Below are positions 52,001 through 60,550 of a DNA stretch of 64,000 nucleotides, piece by piece. The notes under the pieces were generated by a model. It did no database searches. It was not told the DNA's origin and saw only the letters and a list, made by a program, of their open reading frames with translations. Within the stretch, counting starts at the first letter, position 1; each line of letters starts with the position of its first letter. Origin of the DNA: an uncultured Eubacteriales bacterium. GTDB lineage: Bacteria > Bacillota > Clostridia > Oscillospirales > CAG-272. A program made the position numbers and the translations under genes. The DNA lies in the NCBI GenBank assembly GCA_934474225.1, contig CAKSLU010000003.1, positions 46,137 through 110,136 of the forward strand, written 5' to 3'.

Positions 52001-53248
52001 ATGCAAAGTCAGAACATGCCGCGCCGCACGGCGCAAAGACCGCAGAAGAAGGGCAGCGCCGCGCCGCTTTTCTTCATCATTTTCTTTGTGCTCATTTTGC
52101 TTGTCGTCTCGTTTTTTGCCTTTGATTTCTTCGGCGGCAGCCGCCGCTCCGCAGTGGAATACACCATTGGAAAGACGACCTACACCCTGTCTGCCAAAGA
52201 TGCCTACGCAGATGACACACTGCTGGTCTGCTTTGACGATGTGGCGTCCCTCTGCGAGATGACCGATATCGGCGGCAGCGATGCGCGCAGCTATTTTGCC
52301 GAGAACTCCGAGGAGAACATCACCTTTACGACGGGCAGCCGGACGGCGGTGCTCAACGGCAAGGAGATTGACATGCCTGCCGAAGCGACGCTGCGAGGCG
52401 ACAAAATGTATGTACCGCTGGAGATGCTCACGCAGTATATGGGCGGCATCGCCGTCACGCAGACGGCGGACAGCGTGAAGATCGAGCGCGGCACTTACAA
52501 TGCCAGCACCAAGGATACCCCCCTCTATTCGGACACCTCGTTTGCCGCCGCGACCGACGAGCCGCTCCCGCAGCCGGATGTCAAGGAGGTGCGCGAAGCG
52601 CCGACCTATTCGTTCAAGACCGACCTCTCGGCATACGAGCCCTATATGTGCCCCGAGGACATCGACGGCTATCTGATTCTGGTCAACAAAACGACCACCA
52701 TTGACGCCTCTTATGTGCCGTCGGACATCGTCAATATCGTCGATTCGCGCTCCGACCGCACCGAGCGCATGGTGGAGACGGCAGAGAAGGCGCTTGAGGC
52801 GATGTTCATCGAGCTGCGCGCCGCGGGCTATACCGATGTGTCGGTCACCAGCGGCTACCGCACCTATGAAAAGCAGGAATACCTCTACAATCTCTATACC
52901 GAGCGCGAGATGAAGGCGGGCATCAGCCGCGAAGAGGCGCAGAAAATCGTAGATACCTATTCGGCAAAGCCGGGCACGAGCGAGCATCAGACCGGGCTTT
53001 GCTGCGATATGCACAACCTGCCCAGCGCCGACCAGCGCTTTGCCAAGCAGGATGCGTACAAGTGGCTTGTGGAAAACTGCTATAAGTTCGGCTTCATCCT
53101 TCGTTTCCCCGAGGACAAGGAGGACATCACGGGCTACAGCTTTGAGCCGTGGCATTACCGCTTTGTCGGCAGATACCACGCCTCCGAGATGCACCGCCTC
53201 GGCATGTGCCTTGAGGAATATGTCGCCTATCTGGAGACGGCAGAGTGA
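52001..53248 (+). CDS. VanY-like D,D-carboxypeptidase with an N-terminal stalk domain
   Basis: A 415-residue membrane-anchored peptidase cutting D-Ala-D-Ala from wall precursors. One membrane helix (about 22-44) is followed by a copper-amine-oxidase-N-like domain (about 55-165, with SRTAVLNGKEIDMPAEATLRGDKMYVPLEML-like layout), then the M15B peptidase domain (about 240-412): SGYRTYEKQ, SEHQTG (H329), D336 and EPWHYR (H385) are the zinc ligands. A CCDM sequence replaces the usual A-V-D-I around D336. The ATG at 52001 follows AAAGGA at 7 bases and lies 14 bp after mnmM. The next gene overlaps its stop. Confidence 0.88.
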   Translation: MQSQNMPRRTAQRPQKKGSAAPLFFIIFFVLILLVVSFFAFDFFGGSRRSAVEYTIGKTTYTLSAKDAYADDTLLVCFDDVASLCEMTDIGGSDARSYFAENSEENITFTTGSRTAVLNGKEIDMPAEATLRGDKMYVPLEMLTQYMGGIAVTQTADSVKIERGTYNASTKDTPLYSDTSFAAATDEPLPQPDVKEVREAPTYSFKTDLSAYEPYMCPEDIDGYLILVNKTTTIDASYVPSDIVNIVDSRSDRTERMVETAEKALEAMFIELRAAGYTDVSVTSGYRTYEKQEYLYNLYTEREMKAGISREEAQKIVDTYSAKPGTSEHQTGLCCDMHNLPSADQRFAKQDAYKWLVENCYKFGFILRFPEDKEDITGYSFEPWHYRFVGRYHASEMHRLGMCLEEYVAYLETAE

Positions 53249-54309
53249 AAATCGGCGCACTGAAACGCGGTTTCTGCCTGCTTGCCGCGCTTGCATGTCT
53301 GCTTGCGTCGGCGGCATGCGGCAGGGAGCAGTCCGCGCCGCCCCCGGCGGGATCGATTGCATCGTCGGATGCACAGATAGAGACGGACTCTTCTGCGCTT
53401 GCGGATGCGGCGGCGTATATGCTGCGCACCGTGCCGGAGCCGTCGTGCGGCTCGGTCGGCGGCGAGTGGGCGGTGCTCGGGCTTGCCCGCGGCGGCTGCG
53501 GCGATGCCGCGTGGTTTGAGATCTATTTTGACAATCTCGTCGCCTATGTACAGGCGCAAAGCGGTGTGCTGCATGCGCGCAAATATACCGAATATGCCCG
53601 CGTCGTGCTGGCGCTCACCGCCATTGGCAAAGACCCGCGCGATGTCGGCGGCTACGATTTGCTTGCGCCGCTCGGCGATTTTGAGCGCGTGACCTTCCAG
53701 GGGCTGAACGGCGCGGTCTTCGCGCTGCTTGCCCTGGATGCGGGCGGTTACGCCGTGCCGGCGGCGCCCGCAGGGCAGACGCAGGCGACGCGCGAAGGGT
53801 ACCTTGCGGAGATTCTGACCTATGCGGTCCCGGGTGGCGGGTTTGCTCTGGATGAAGATGCGGCGGCGGATGTCGACATCACGGCGATGGCGCTCTGCGC
53901 GCTTGCACCGTATTGCAATGACGCCGCCGTCCGAAATGCCGCACGCGATGCATTTCTGTGGCTTGCGGCGGCGCAGGGCGCGGACGGCGACTACGGCAGC
54001 GCCGAGAGCAATGCGCAGGTGCTTATCGCGCTTGCAGCTTACGGCATCGCGCCGACCGACGCCCGTTTTGTGAAAAACGGCAGCAGCACGCTCGATGCGC
54101 TGCGCATGTATGCCGTGCCGGGCGGCGGCTATTGCCATGCGACGGGCGACGCCGAGGCAAATCCCATGGCGTCCGAGCAGGCGCTGCTTGCACTTGCCGC
54201 CGTCACACGACAGGCGGCGGGCGAGAGCGGGCTATATGCCATGACGGCAGATGCGGCAATGCCGCATTTGCAGCTTGACGCCGACGGCGGCGTAAACGAA
54301 GAGAAGTAA
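53245..54309 (+). CDS. Alpha/alpha-toroid lipoprotein (prenyltransferase-like repeats)
   Basis: A 354-residue lipoprotein (lipobox SAAC, C25) with a GTG start overlapping the VanY stop (GTGA). The mature part is a run of helical repeats with aromatic or Gly ends (GAVFALLALDAGGY, DITAMALCALAPY, AQVLIALAAYGI, EQALLALAAV), the terpenoid-cyclase/prenyltransferase toroid. The larger domain of animal transcobalamin and intrinsic factor has this same alpha6/alpha6 fold. The next gene encodes a DUF4430-type domain, which corresponds to their smaller beta domain. It probably captures cobalamin or a related cofactor at the surface for the ECF transporter that follows. Confidence 0.78.
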   Translation: MKIGALKRGFCLLAALACLLASAACGREQSAPPPAGSIASSDAQIETDSSALADAAAYMLRTVPEPSCGSVGGEWAVLGLARGGCGDAAWFEIYFDNLVAYVQAQSGVLHARKYTEYARVVLALTAIGKDPRDVGGYDLLAPLGDFERVTFQGLNGAVFALLALDAGGYAVPAAPAGQTQATREGYLAEILTYAVPGGGFALDEDAAADVDITAMALCALAPYCNDAAVRNAARDAFLWLAAAQGADGDYGSAESNAQVLIALAAYGIAPTDARFVKNGSSTLDALRMYAVPGGGYCHATGDAEANPMASEQALLALAAVTRQAAGESGLYAMTADAAMPHLQLDADGGVNEEK

Positions 54310-54324
54310 AGGCAGGTGAAGAAC

Positions 54325-54825
54325 ATGCGGCGCGGAATCTCGGTTTTGCTCGTGCTTGTTCTTTGCCTTTCTTTTTTGTCCTGCGGCAAGGCGGAGGCGG
54401 GCGCGTACAGCTGCACGCTTTCGGTGCGCTGTGACAACGCGATAGCCGCCGACACGCTCCCGCCGGAGACGGCGGCGATTCTGCCTGCCGACGGCGTGCT
54501 GCTTGCCGATACGGCGGTCGCCTTTTCCGAGGGCGAGACGGTGTTTGATGTCCTGATGCGCGCGGCGCGTGCGGCGGGGCTGCACCTGGAATTTGAAAAA
54601 ACGCCGCTTTACGGCGGCGTGTATGTCGAGGGTATCGGCAATCTCTATGCCTTCGACGGCGGGGAGCTGTCCGGCTGGGTCTATGCCGTAAACGGCGATT
54701 TTCCCGCAGTTTCTGCCTCGGCATATACACTGGCGGACGGCGACACCGTGGAGTGGATGTACACCTGCGACCTCGGTCGGGACACGGCGAGCCGCTTTGC
54801 GGCGAGGGAGGGACGCGACGGATGA
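54325..54825 (+). CDS. DUF4430-domain lipoprotein (transcobalamin beta-domain-like)
   Basis: A 166-residue lipoprotein (lipobox FLSC, C20; ATG with AGGTG 6 bases upstream). The mature domain shows the DUF4430/transcobalamin C-terminal pattern: TVFDVLMRAARAAGLHLEFE, GVYVEGIGNLYAFDGGELSGWVYAVNGDFP and LADGDTVEWMYT. Such domains bind cobalamin in transcobalamins and also occur in Gram-positive surface proteins. It sits between the toroid lipoprotein and EcfT, with which it overlaps by ATGA. Ligand inferred. Confidence 0.82.
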   Translation: MRRGISVLLVLVLCLSFLSCGKAEAGAYSCTLSVRCDNAIAADTLPPETAAILPADGVLLADTAVAFSEGETVFDVLMRAARAAGLHLEFEKTPLYGGVYVEGIGNLYAFDGGELSGWVYAVNGDFPAVSASAYTLADGDTVEWMYTCDLGRDTASRFAAREGRDG

Positions 54826-55691
54826 AACGCTTTGCATCCTGCCACCCCGCGGCGGCATTTTTGTTTTTTGCGGCGGTCATCGGCACGACCATGTTCTGCC
54901 TGCACCCGGTCGTGACACCGATTTCGCTGCTTTTTGCGCTCTGCACCACAGCCGCGCTTTGCCCGCGGCGCACGCTTTTGCAATGCGGCATCGCCGCACT
55001 GCTTCTGCCGCCGCTCTCGGCGGCGCTCAATGCACTGTTCAGCCATGCGGGCGTCACGGTGCTTTGGTATTTCCCCTCCGGCAATCCGCTCACGCGGGAA
55101 TCCCTCGTGTACGGTGCCTTCGCGGGTGCAATGCTTGCGGCGGTGCTTGTGTGGTTTGCCGCGTTCCATGCCGTGATGACGGCGGACAAGCTGCTGTGGC
55201 TGTTTTCACGGCTGACGCCGTCGCTGGCGCTGCTCCTTTCCATGACGCTGCGGTTTGTCCCGCGTTTCCGCACGCAGTATGCCGAGACAGCGGCGGCGCA
55301 GCGCGCCGTCGGGCGTGACCGTGCGGCGGGCGGCTTTGCGCATCGCGTGCGCGGCAGCGCAGCGGTGCTTGCCGCCATGACCACCCGGTCACTGGAGGGC
55401 AGTATCGACACGGCGGATGCCATGCGCGCGCGGGGCTACGGACTGCCGCACCGCACGGCGTTCTCAGTCTTCCGCCTGCGCGCGGGCGACGGCTTATTGC
55501 TTGCTTTGACGGCGGCGTTTTTTGCAGGCTTTGTCGGCTTTGCGGCGGCAGGGGCGCTGCATGCGTCGTTTTATCCTGTGTTCACGGTTTCGCACGGTGC
55601 GGCGGCGGTCGCTGCCTATATGGCGTTTGCGCTGCTCTGCGCGTTGCCGCTCTTTTTCGGGCTTTCGGAGGTGAGAAAATGGAAATCTTAA
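54822..55691 (+). CDS. ECF transporter T component
   Basis: A 289-residue membrane protein that couples the ATPases to the substrate-binding subunit of an ECF vitamin importer. It has about six hydrophobic segments and the T-component coupling signature RARGYG (DAMRARGYGLP, about 205-212). ATGA overlap with the DUF4430 gene and a 13-base overlap with the ATPase-S fusion show a tightly coupled operon. Confidence 0.88.
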   Translation: MKRFASCHPAAAFLFFAAVIGTTMFCLHPVVTPISLLFALCTTAALCPRRTLLQCGIAALLLPPLSAALNALFSHAGVTVLWYFPSGNPLTRESLVYGAFAGAMLAAVLVWFAAFHAVMTADKLLWLFSRLTPSLALLLSMTLRFVPRFRTQYAETAAAQRAVGRDRAAGGFAHRVRGSAAVLAAMTTRSLEGSIDTADAMRARGYGLPHRTAFSVFRLRAGDGLLLALTAAFFAGFVGFAAAGALHASFYPVFTVSHGAAAVAAYMAFALLCALPLFFGLSEVRKWKS

Positions 55692-58123
55692 CGCTTTCCG
55701 GCTTCACCTTTGCCTACCCGGGCGCGGATAAGCCCGCGCTTGCCGATGTGACCTGCACGGTCGAGGCAGGGCAGTTTGTCACGCTCTGCGGCGGCTCGGG
55801 CAGCGGCAAGACCACGCTCTTGCGCGCGCTCAAGCCGACGCTTGCGCCGCATGGGACTGCCGCGGGCGAAATCCGCTTTTGCGGGCAGCCGCTCGCCGCG
55901 CTGTCGGCGCGCACGGACTGCACCGAGATCGGCTTTGTCATGCAGGAGCCGGACGCGCAGATTGTCACCGACAAGGTGTGGCACGAGCTTGCCTTCGGGC
56001 TGGAAAACCTCGGGCTGCCGAATGCCGAGATTCGCGCCCGCGTCGCAGAGACGGCGGCGTTCTTCGGCATTGAAACCTGGTTCTGGCGCGATGTTTCCAC
56101 CCTGTCCGGCGGGCAAAAGCAGCTTTTGAACCTCGCCGCCGTTATGGCGATGCGCCCATCGCTCCTTCTGCTCGATGAGCCGACCAGCCGCCTCGACCCG
56201 ATTGCCGCCGAGCGCTTTTTCGACGCGCTCGTGCGCATCAACCGCGAGACCGGCACCACCGTGATGCTGTCCGAGCATCGGCTGGACGCGGCGTTTGCCG
56301 TGTCGGACCGCGTGCTCCTGCTGGACGGCGGACGTCTGCTGACAGACGGCACGCCGCGCGAGGTCGGCGGCTGCCTGCGCGCACACCCGCATCCGATGGC
56401 GCTTGCCATGCCCGCGCCGATGCAGGTTTACGCCGCGGCGGGCGGCGCGCCTGCCTGCCCGGTCACGGTGCGCGAGGGGCGGGACTATCTTGCCGCACGC
56501 GCGGCGGGAACCGCGCCGATGCCGCTCCCGCCCGAAAAAGCGCCGCCTGCGGGCGATGTCGTGCTGGACATGCGCGATGTGTATTTCCGCTACGCGAAGG
56601 ATACGTCCGATGTGCTGCGCGGTTTGTCGCTCCGGGCGCACGCCGGGGAACTTCTCACGCTCGTCGGCGGCAACGGCGCGGGCAAATCGACGACGCTCTC
56701 GCTGATTGCCGGTGAGAACGCGCCGCAGAGCGGCAGGATTCTCCGCTTCGGTGCGCGCGCGTGCGGCTATGACGCGCGCATCGCATGGCTTGTGCAGGAT
56801 GTCCGCGCACTGTTTATGAAGCAGACGGTGGAGGACGACCTCTTCGACTTCTTTGCCGGAAAGGCTATTCCCGATGCGGAAAAGCGCACGCGCATCGAGC
56901 GCGTCATCCATCTTTGCGGGCTTGAAATGCTGCGCGCGCGGCATCCCTACGACCTTTCGGGCGGCGAGATGCAGCGCGCCGCGCTTGCCAAAGTGCTGCT
57001 GGCAGAGCCGCGCCTGCTCTTACTTGATGAGCCGACCAAGGGGCTGGACGCGGCGTTCAAGGCGCAGCTTGCGGACATTCTTGCAAAGCTGCGGGAAGAC
57101 GGCGTGGCAATCGTAATGGTCACGCACGATTTGGATTTCTGCGCCGCTTATGCCGACCGCGTGGCGCTCGTCTTCGACGGCGCAGTCGCAAGCGAGGGCA
57201 CGCCGCGCGCCTTCTTCGCGGACAAGCGGTTCTACACCACGGCGGCAAATCGCATGGCACGCGGCATCTGCGACGGCGCGGTTACCGTCGCCGACATCCT
57301 CGCGATGCTCGGCAGCGCGCCGCCTGCGCCGCCGTCAAAACCGCCTGTACTGCCGCGCGCGGCAACGCCGCCGCAGGCAAAATCGCCCGCATCGGCGGAT
57401 AAGCCGCAGGCGAAAACGCCGCACCGTGCCACCGCGCGCACACTTGCCGCGCTGGCGGTCTTTCTGCTGCTCATTCCGCTCACGGTGTTTTTCGGGCTGC
57501 ACGTCCTCGGCGACCGCAAATATATGACGGTCAGCTTGCTTGCTCTGTTCGAGGGCATCCTGCCGTTCTTTCTTCTGTTTGAGGCGCGGCGACCGCAGGC
57601 GCGCGAGCTTGTGACGCTCGGCGTGCTCTGCGCGCTCGGCGTGGCGGGGCGCATCGCCTTTGCGCCGCTGCCGCAGGTCAAGCCGATTGCCGCGGTCGTC
57701 ATTCTCAGCGGCGTCGCCCTCGGCGGGGAGGCAGGCTTTCTCGTCGGCGCGGTCACGGCGCTGGTGTCCAACTTCTATTTCGGGCAGGGACCGTGGACGC
57801 CCTATCAGATGTTTGCGCTCGGGCTGCTCGGCTTCTTTGCGGGGCTGCTGTTTGGCGGGCGAAGGCAGCCGCCGCGCGCGATGCTCTGCCTCTATGGCTT
57901 TTTGTCCGTCCTGCTTATCTACGGCGGCATCATGAACCCCGCCGCTGTGCTGATGGCGCGGTCCGCGCCGACGCTCCCCATGTTTATTGCCGCCTATGCG
58001 GCAGGGCTGCCGATGGACCTCGTGCACGCGCTGTCCACGGTGGTGTTCCTGTTCTTCGCCGCCCGCCCGATGCTTGCGCGGCTGGACAGAGTGAAAGAAA
58101 AATACGGCTTTGCCTTTGGCTGA
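55679..58123 (+). CDS. EcfA-EcfA-EcfS triple fusion
   Basis: An 814-residue fusion. First ATPase: Walker A GGSGSGKTT (38-46), signature LSGGQ (142-146), Walker B LLLLDEPTS. Second ATPase from about residue 297: GGNGAGKST, YDLSGGE, LLLLDEPTKGLD. After a Pro/Ala linker (about 547-583) comes a membrane S component (about 590-814) with GEAGFLVGAVTALVSNFYFGQGPWTPYQMFALGLLGFFAGLLFGG, a pattern I associate with cobalamin-type ECF S components. With EcfT it makes a complete ECF importer in two polypeptides. Normally these are three or four genes. GGAGG precedes the ATG. Confidence 0.9.
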   Translation: MEILTLSGFTFAYPGADKPALADVTCTVEAGQFVTLCGGSGSGKTTLLRALKPTLAPHGTAAGEIRFCGQPLAALSARTDCTEIGFVMQEPDAQIVTDKVWHELAFGLENLGLPNAEIRARVAETAAFFGIETWFWRDVSTLSGGQKQLLNLAAVMAMRPSLLLLDEPTSRLDPIAAERFFDALVRINRETGTTVMLSEHRLDAAFAVSDRVLLLDGGRLLTDGTPREVGGCLRAHPHPMALAMPAPMQVYAAAGGAPACPVTVREGRDYLAARAAGTAPMPLPPEKAPPAGDVVLDMRDVYFRYAKDTSDVLRGLSLRAHAGELLTLVGGNGAGKSTTLSLIAGENAPQSGRILRFGARACGYDARIAWLVQDVRALFMKQTVEDDLFDFFAGKAIPDAEKRTRIERVIHLCGLEMLRARHPYDLSGGEMQRAALAKVLLAEPRLLLLDEPTKGLDAAFKAQLADILAKLREDGVAIVMVTHDLDFCAAYADRVALVFDGAVASEGTPRAFFADKRFYTTAANRMARGICDGAVTVADILAMLGSAPPAPPSKPPVLPRAATPPQAKSPASADKPQAKTPHRATARTLAALAVFLLLIPLTVFFGLHVLGDRKYMTVSLLALFEGILPFFLLFEARRPQARELVTLGVLCALGVAGRIAFAPLPQVKPIAAVVILSGVALGGEAGFLVGAVTALVSNFYFGQGPWTPYQMFALGLLGFFAGLLFGGRRQPPRAMLCLYGFLSVLLIYGGIMNPAAVLMARSAPTLPMFIAAYAAGLPMDLVHALSTVVFLFFAARPMLARLDRVKEKYGFAFG

Positions 58124-58133
58124 CGGAGGATAT

Positions 58134-58556
58134 ATGGAAGATTTGCATCGTTATCTTGCAGACGGCTATACCTGCACACTGCTGCGGGACGGCGTCGTGC
58201 TGTATCAGAGCCGTGAGCACGGCGTGCGCCCGCTGCTTGCCGCGGTGGACACGGGGCTGGACGCGCGCGGCTGTACTGCGGTGGACAGCATTGTCGGCAG
58301 AGCCGCTGCGCTGCTCTATGTGTATCTGGGCGTTGCCGCGGTCACAGCGGAGGTCATGAGCGTCGGCGCGCGCGAGGTGCTTGCCGCGCACGGTATCGAA
58401 ATTGCCGCGCAGACGGTTACCGCGCATATCGTCAACCGCCGCGGCGACGGGCTGTGCCCGATGGAGATCGCCACATCCGATATCACAGACCCCACCGAAG
58501 CACTTGCCGCCATTCGCAAAACCGCCGCCGCACTCCGCGCTGCGGCGCAAAAATAA
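58134..58556 (+). CDS. DUF1893-type protein
   Basis: A 140-residue soluble protein. YTCTLLRDGVVLYQSREHGVRPLL, VGRAAALLYVYLGV, VMSVGAREVLAAHGI and NRRGDGLCPMEIA match the DUF1893 family, conserved in Firmicutes and archaea with unknown role. GGAGG lies 4-5 bases before the ATG. Last gene of the ECF operon, followed by a terminator; no function is implied by location alone. Confidence 0.85.
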   Translation: MEDLHRYLADGYTCTLLRDGVVLYQSREHGVRPLLAAVDTGLDARGCTAVDSIVGRAAALLYVYLGVAAVTAEVMSVGAREVLAAHGIEIAAQTVTAHIVNRRGDGLCPMEIATSDITDPTEALAAIRKTAAALRAAAQK

Positions 58557-58592
58557 AAGAGACCCTGCGGCGCACCGCAGGGTCTCTTTTTA
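58556..58592. terminator. Bidirectional terminator after the ECF operon
   Basis: AAAAGAGACCCTGCGG pairs with CCGCAGGGTCTCTTTTT around CGCA. It serves this operon and the convergent EamA gene. Confidence 0.9.
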
Positions 58593-59459
58593 TGCTTTCT
58601 TTCGATTGTTGTAAAAATACATCCCGACGCCGGCGCCGCAGATGAGCACATAGCCGAGAATGCTGAGCGCATCCGGCTTGTCGCCGAAGACGGCAAACCC
58701 GAGAACCGCCGCAAACAGCACCTGCGCGTAGTCGTAGACCGAAATCTCCTTGGCGGGCGCGCAGACATACGCCTTGGTGATGCCGATTTGCCCGATGCAG
58801 GCAAAGGTGCCCGCCAGCATCAGATACAACAGCTGCTCGGCGCGCATCGGTTCATAGGTGAACAGCAGAAACGGCAGGCAAAACAGGCAGGAGAACGCCG
58901 AAAACCAAAAGACGATGCGCCGGCTGTTTTCGTTCTTCTTGCCGAGGCGGCGCACAAAGGTGTAGGCAATACCCGCGCCCATGCCGCCGAGCATACCCGC
59001 AAGCGCGGGGAGCATCGCCGGGTTCTGAAAGCTCGGCTTGATGATGCACACGCTGCCGAGAAAGGCGACGCACACGCCGCCGATTTGCACGAGGTTCGGC
59101 TTCTCACCGAGCAGAAGCACCGAGAACAGAATCGCAAAGAACGGCGACAGCTTGTTGAGCATATTTGCGTCCGAGAGATTCAGCTTGCCGATGGCGTAGA
59201 AGTTGCACAGCAGACCGACCGTGCCGAAGAACGAGCGCCCGAGCAGGTCGGGAATGTTCTTTTTCTCGGGAATCGGACTGACGTGCTCGCGCGCCATCAT
59301 CGCGGCGATGAAGAGCAGGGCGACAAAGTTGCGGAAAAACGACTTCTGGAACGCGGGCAGTTCGCCCGCCAGCTTGACAAACAGCGACATCACCGAAAAA
59401 CCGAATGCCGCCATCAGAATATAAAAAATGCCTTGTGTTTTTTTGCGGATGGATGCCAT
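58590..59459 (-). CDS. EamA/DMT-family transporter
   Basis: A 289-residue membrane protein with ten helices in two EamA repeats, the drug/metabolite exporter superfamily. FGFSVMSLFVKLAGE..FQKSFFRN and LNKLSPFFAILFSVLLLGEKPN are first-repeat patterns; DYAQVLFAAVLGFAVFGDKPD is the equivalent in the second. The substrate is not predictable. Monocistronic between terminator and promoter. Confidence 0.88.
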   Translation of the reverse strand: MASIRKKTQGIFYILMAAFGFSVMSLFVKLAGELPAFQKSFFRNFVALLFIAAMMAREHVSPIPEKKNIPDLLGRSFFGTVGLLCNFYAIGKLNLSDANMLNKLSPFFAILFSVLLLGEKPNLVQIGGVCVAFLGSVCIIKPSFQNPAMLPALAGMLGGMGAGIAYTFVRRLGKKNENSRRIVFWFSAFSCLFCLPFLLFTYEPMRAEQLLYLMLAGTFACIGQIGITKAYVCAPAKEISVYDYAQVLFAAVLGFAVFGDKPDALSILGYVLICGAGVGMYFYNNRKKA

Positions 59460-59493
59460 GAATGCTCACTTTCCCTTGAAAGAATTCCTTATT

Positions 59494-59522
59494 ATTATAT
59501 ACGCAAGTCGCTTTGCAGTCAA
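59494..59522 (-). promoter_or_regulatory. Promoter of the EamA gene
   Basis: On the minus strand TTGACT (59517-59522), a 17-bp spacer and TATAAT (59494-59499), 35 bp before the ATG. Confidence 0.8.
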
Positions 59523-59524
59523 GC

Positions 59525-59551
59525 AAAAAAACGCGCCGTTTTCGGCGCGTT
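59525..59551 (-). terminator. Terminator of the 4Fe-4S membrane protein gene
   Basis: On the minus strand AACGCGCCG pairs with CGGCGCGTT around AAAA, followed by seven Ts. Its end overlaps the -35 of the EamA promoter. Confidence 0.82.
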
Positions 59552-59577
59552 CAGCCTGCTGAAGTCATGCTTTTGCA

Positions 59578-60396
59578 TTATAACGCATCCTTCGGGCAGT
59601 GCTTGACACACTCCATACAGAGAATGCATTCCGTGCCGTTCTTTCGGCTTCTTGCGTTGTCCGTGACATCCACATCCATCGGGCATGCGCGCTTGCATGC
59701 GCCGCAGGAGATGCACTTTTCCTTGTCGCAGGTGATGCGGACAAGGGAAAAATAGCTCATCGGCTTTAAGAAGACCGTAATCGGGCAGAGGTATTTGCAA
59801 AAAGCACGGTTGTCCTTGAAAGCAAACGCAAGCGTAATGCCGACAGCATAATACACAACGTTACCGACGATGAATGCCCAAAACATGATGCGCTCGATAT
59901 GCCCAACGCGGGCAAGGAACAGGGCAGCCACAAAGATGAGTGATGCGGCAAAGGTGATGTAGCGAATCCAGCCGAGCTTTTTTCGCGGCGCAGCCGGAAC
60001 CTTGTAGGGCAGAAAATCAAGTACCATCGCGGTCCAGCAGGCGTAGCCGCACCAGCCTCTGCCGAACAGCAGCGGTCCGAAGATTTTCGCCACCGCATAG
60101 TGGATGGTCGCCGCCTCGAAGACGCCGGTGAACAGGTAGTACCAAAAGCCCTCAATCTGCATGTTTTCGCCGCAGATGAGCCCGAGGTAGACCAGCATGT
60201 AAGTGCCGACCAGCAGCTGCACGATGCGCCGCGCATATTTGTGCTTTCGCAGCAGGAGGAAAAGTCCGAGCGCAATCGAGATGCCGATGTAGCTGAAGTT
60301 GAAGAGATAGAATATGTTGTCTTTCGCAAGCCAGAGCGTGACGGCGATGGCTTCAAATATCGCCAGTATGATAAGGGGCAGGGCATATTTTTTCAC
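59578..60396 (-). CDS. Membrane 4Fe-4S protein (NapH-like)
   Basis: A 272-residue membrane protein with about five helices. GRGWCGYACWTAMV (C116, C120) and FCKYLCPIT (C200, C204) are NapH/RdxA-type motifs, and two classic ferredoxin motifs, CISCGACKRACP (228-239) and CILCMECVKHCP (257-268), should hold two 4Fe-4S clusters. It probably passes electrons from a membrane donor to a soluble partner. GTG at 60396 with AGGTG 6 bases upstream. Monocistronic with its own promoter. Confidence 0.85.
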   Translation of the reverse strand: MKKYALPLIILAIFEAIAVTLWLAKDNIFYLFNFSYIGISIALGLFLLLRKHKYARRIVQLLVGTYMLVYLGLICGENMQIEGFWYYLFTGVFEAATIHYAVAKIFGPLLFGRGWCGYACWTAMVLDFLPYKVPAAPRKKLGWIRYITFAASLIFVAALFLARVGHIERIMFWAFIVGNVVYYAVGITLAFAFKDNRAFCKYLCPITVFLKPMSYFSLVRITCDKEKCISCGACKRACPMDVDVTDNARSRKNGTECILCMECVKHCPKDAL

Positions 60397-60432
60397 GGTT
60401 TTCACCTCGCAGACGCTTATTACAACATGGAC

Positions 60433-60461
60433 ATTATAGCATGCCGCCGCAGCCGCTGCAA
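60433..60461 (-). promoter_or_regulatory. Promoter of the 4Fe-4S membrane protein gene
   Basis: On the minus strand TTGCAG (60456-60461), a 17-bp spacer and TATAAT (60433-60438) with CATGC before the -10. Confidence 0.72.
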
Positions 60462-60484
60462 TGCCGCCGACGAAAAATCTCTGT

Positions 60485-60522
60485 AAAAATACAGTCGGAC
60501 AGCATTTCTGCTGCCCGACTGC
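60485..60522 (-). terminator. Terminator of the diaminopentanoate-dehydrogenase-like gene
   Basis: On the minus strand CAGTCGGGCAGCAG pairs with CTGCTGTCCGACTG-like complement across ATT, then ATTTTT. It is 28 bases beyond the stop codon. Confidence 0.82.
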
Positions 60523-60550
60523 TTTCAGGTCGATTTCATCAGGGTACAGT

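Noticed and set aside
51987..55679. Cobalamin riboswitch ahead of the ECF operon
   Set aside because: No B12-box-like sequence or suitable leader was found; genes overlap or are almost contiguous, leaving no space.
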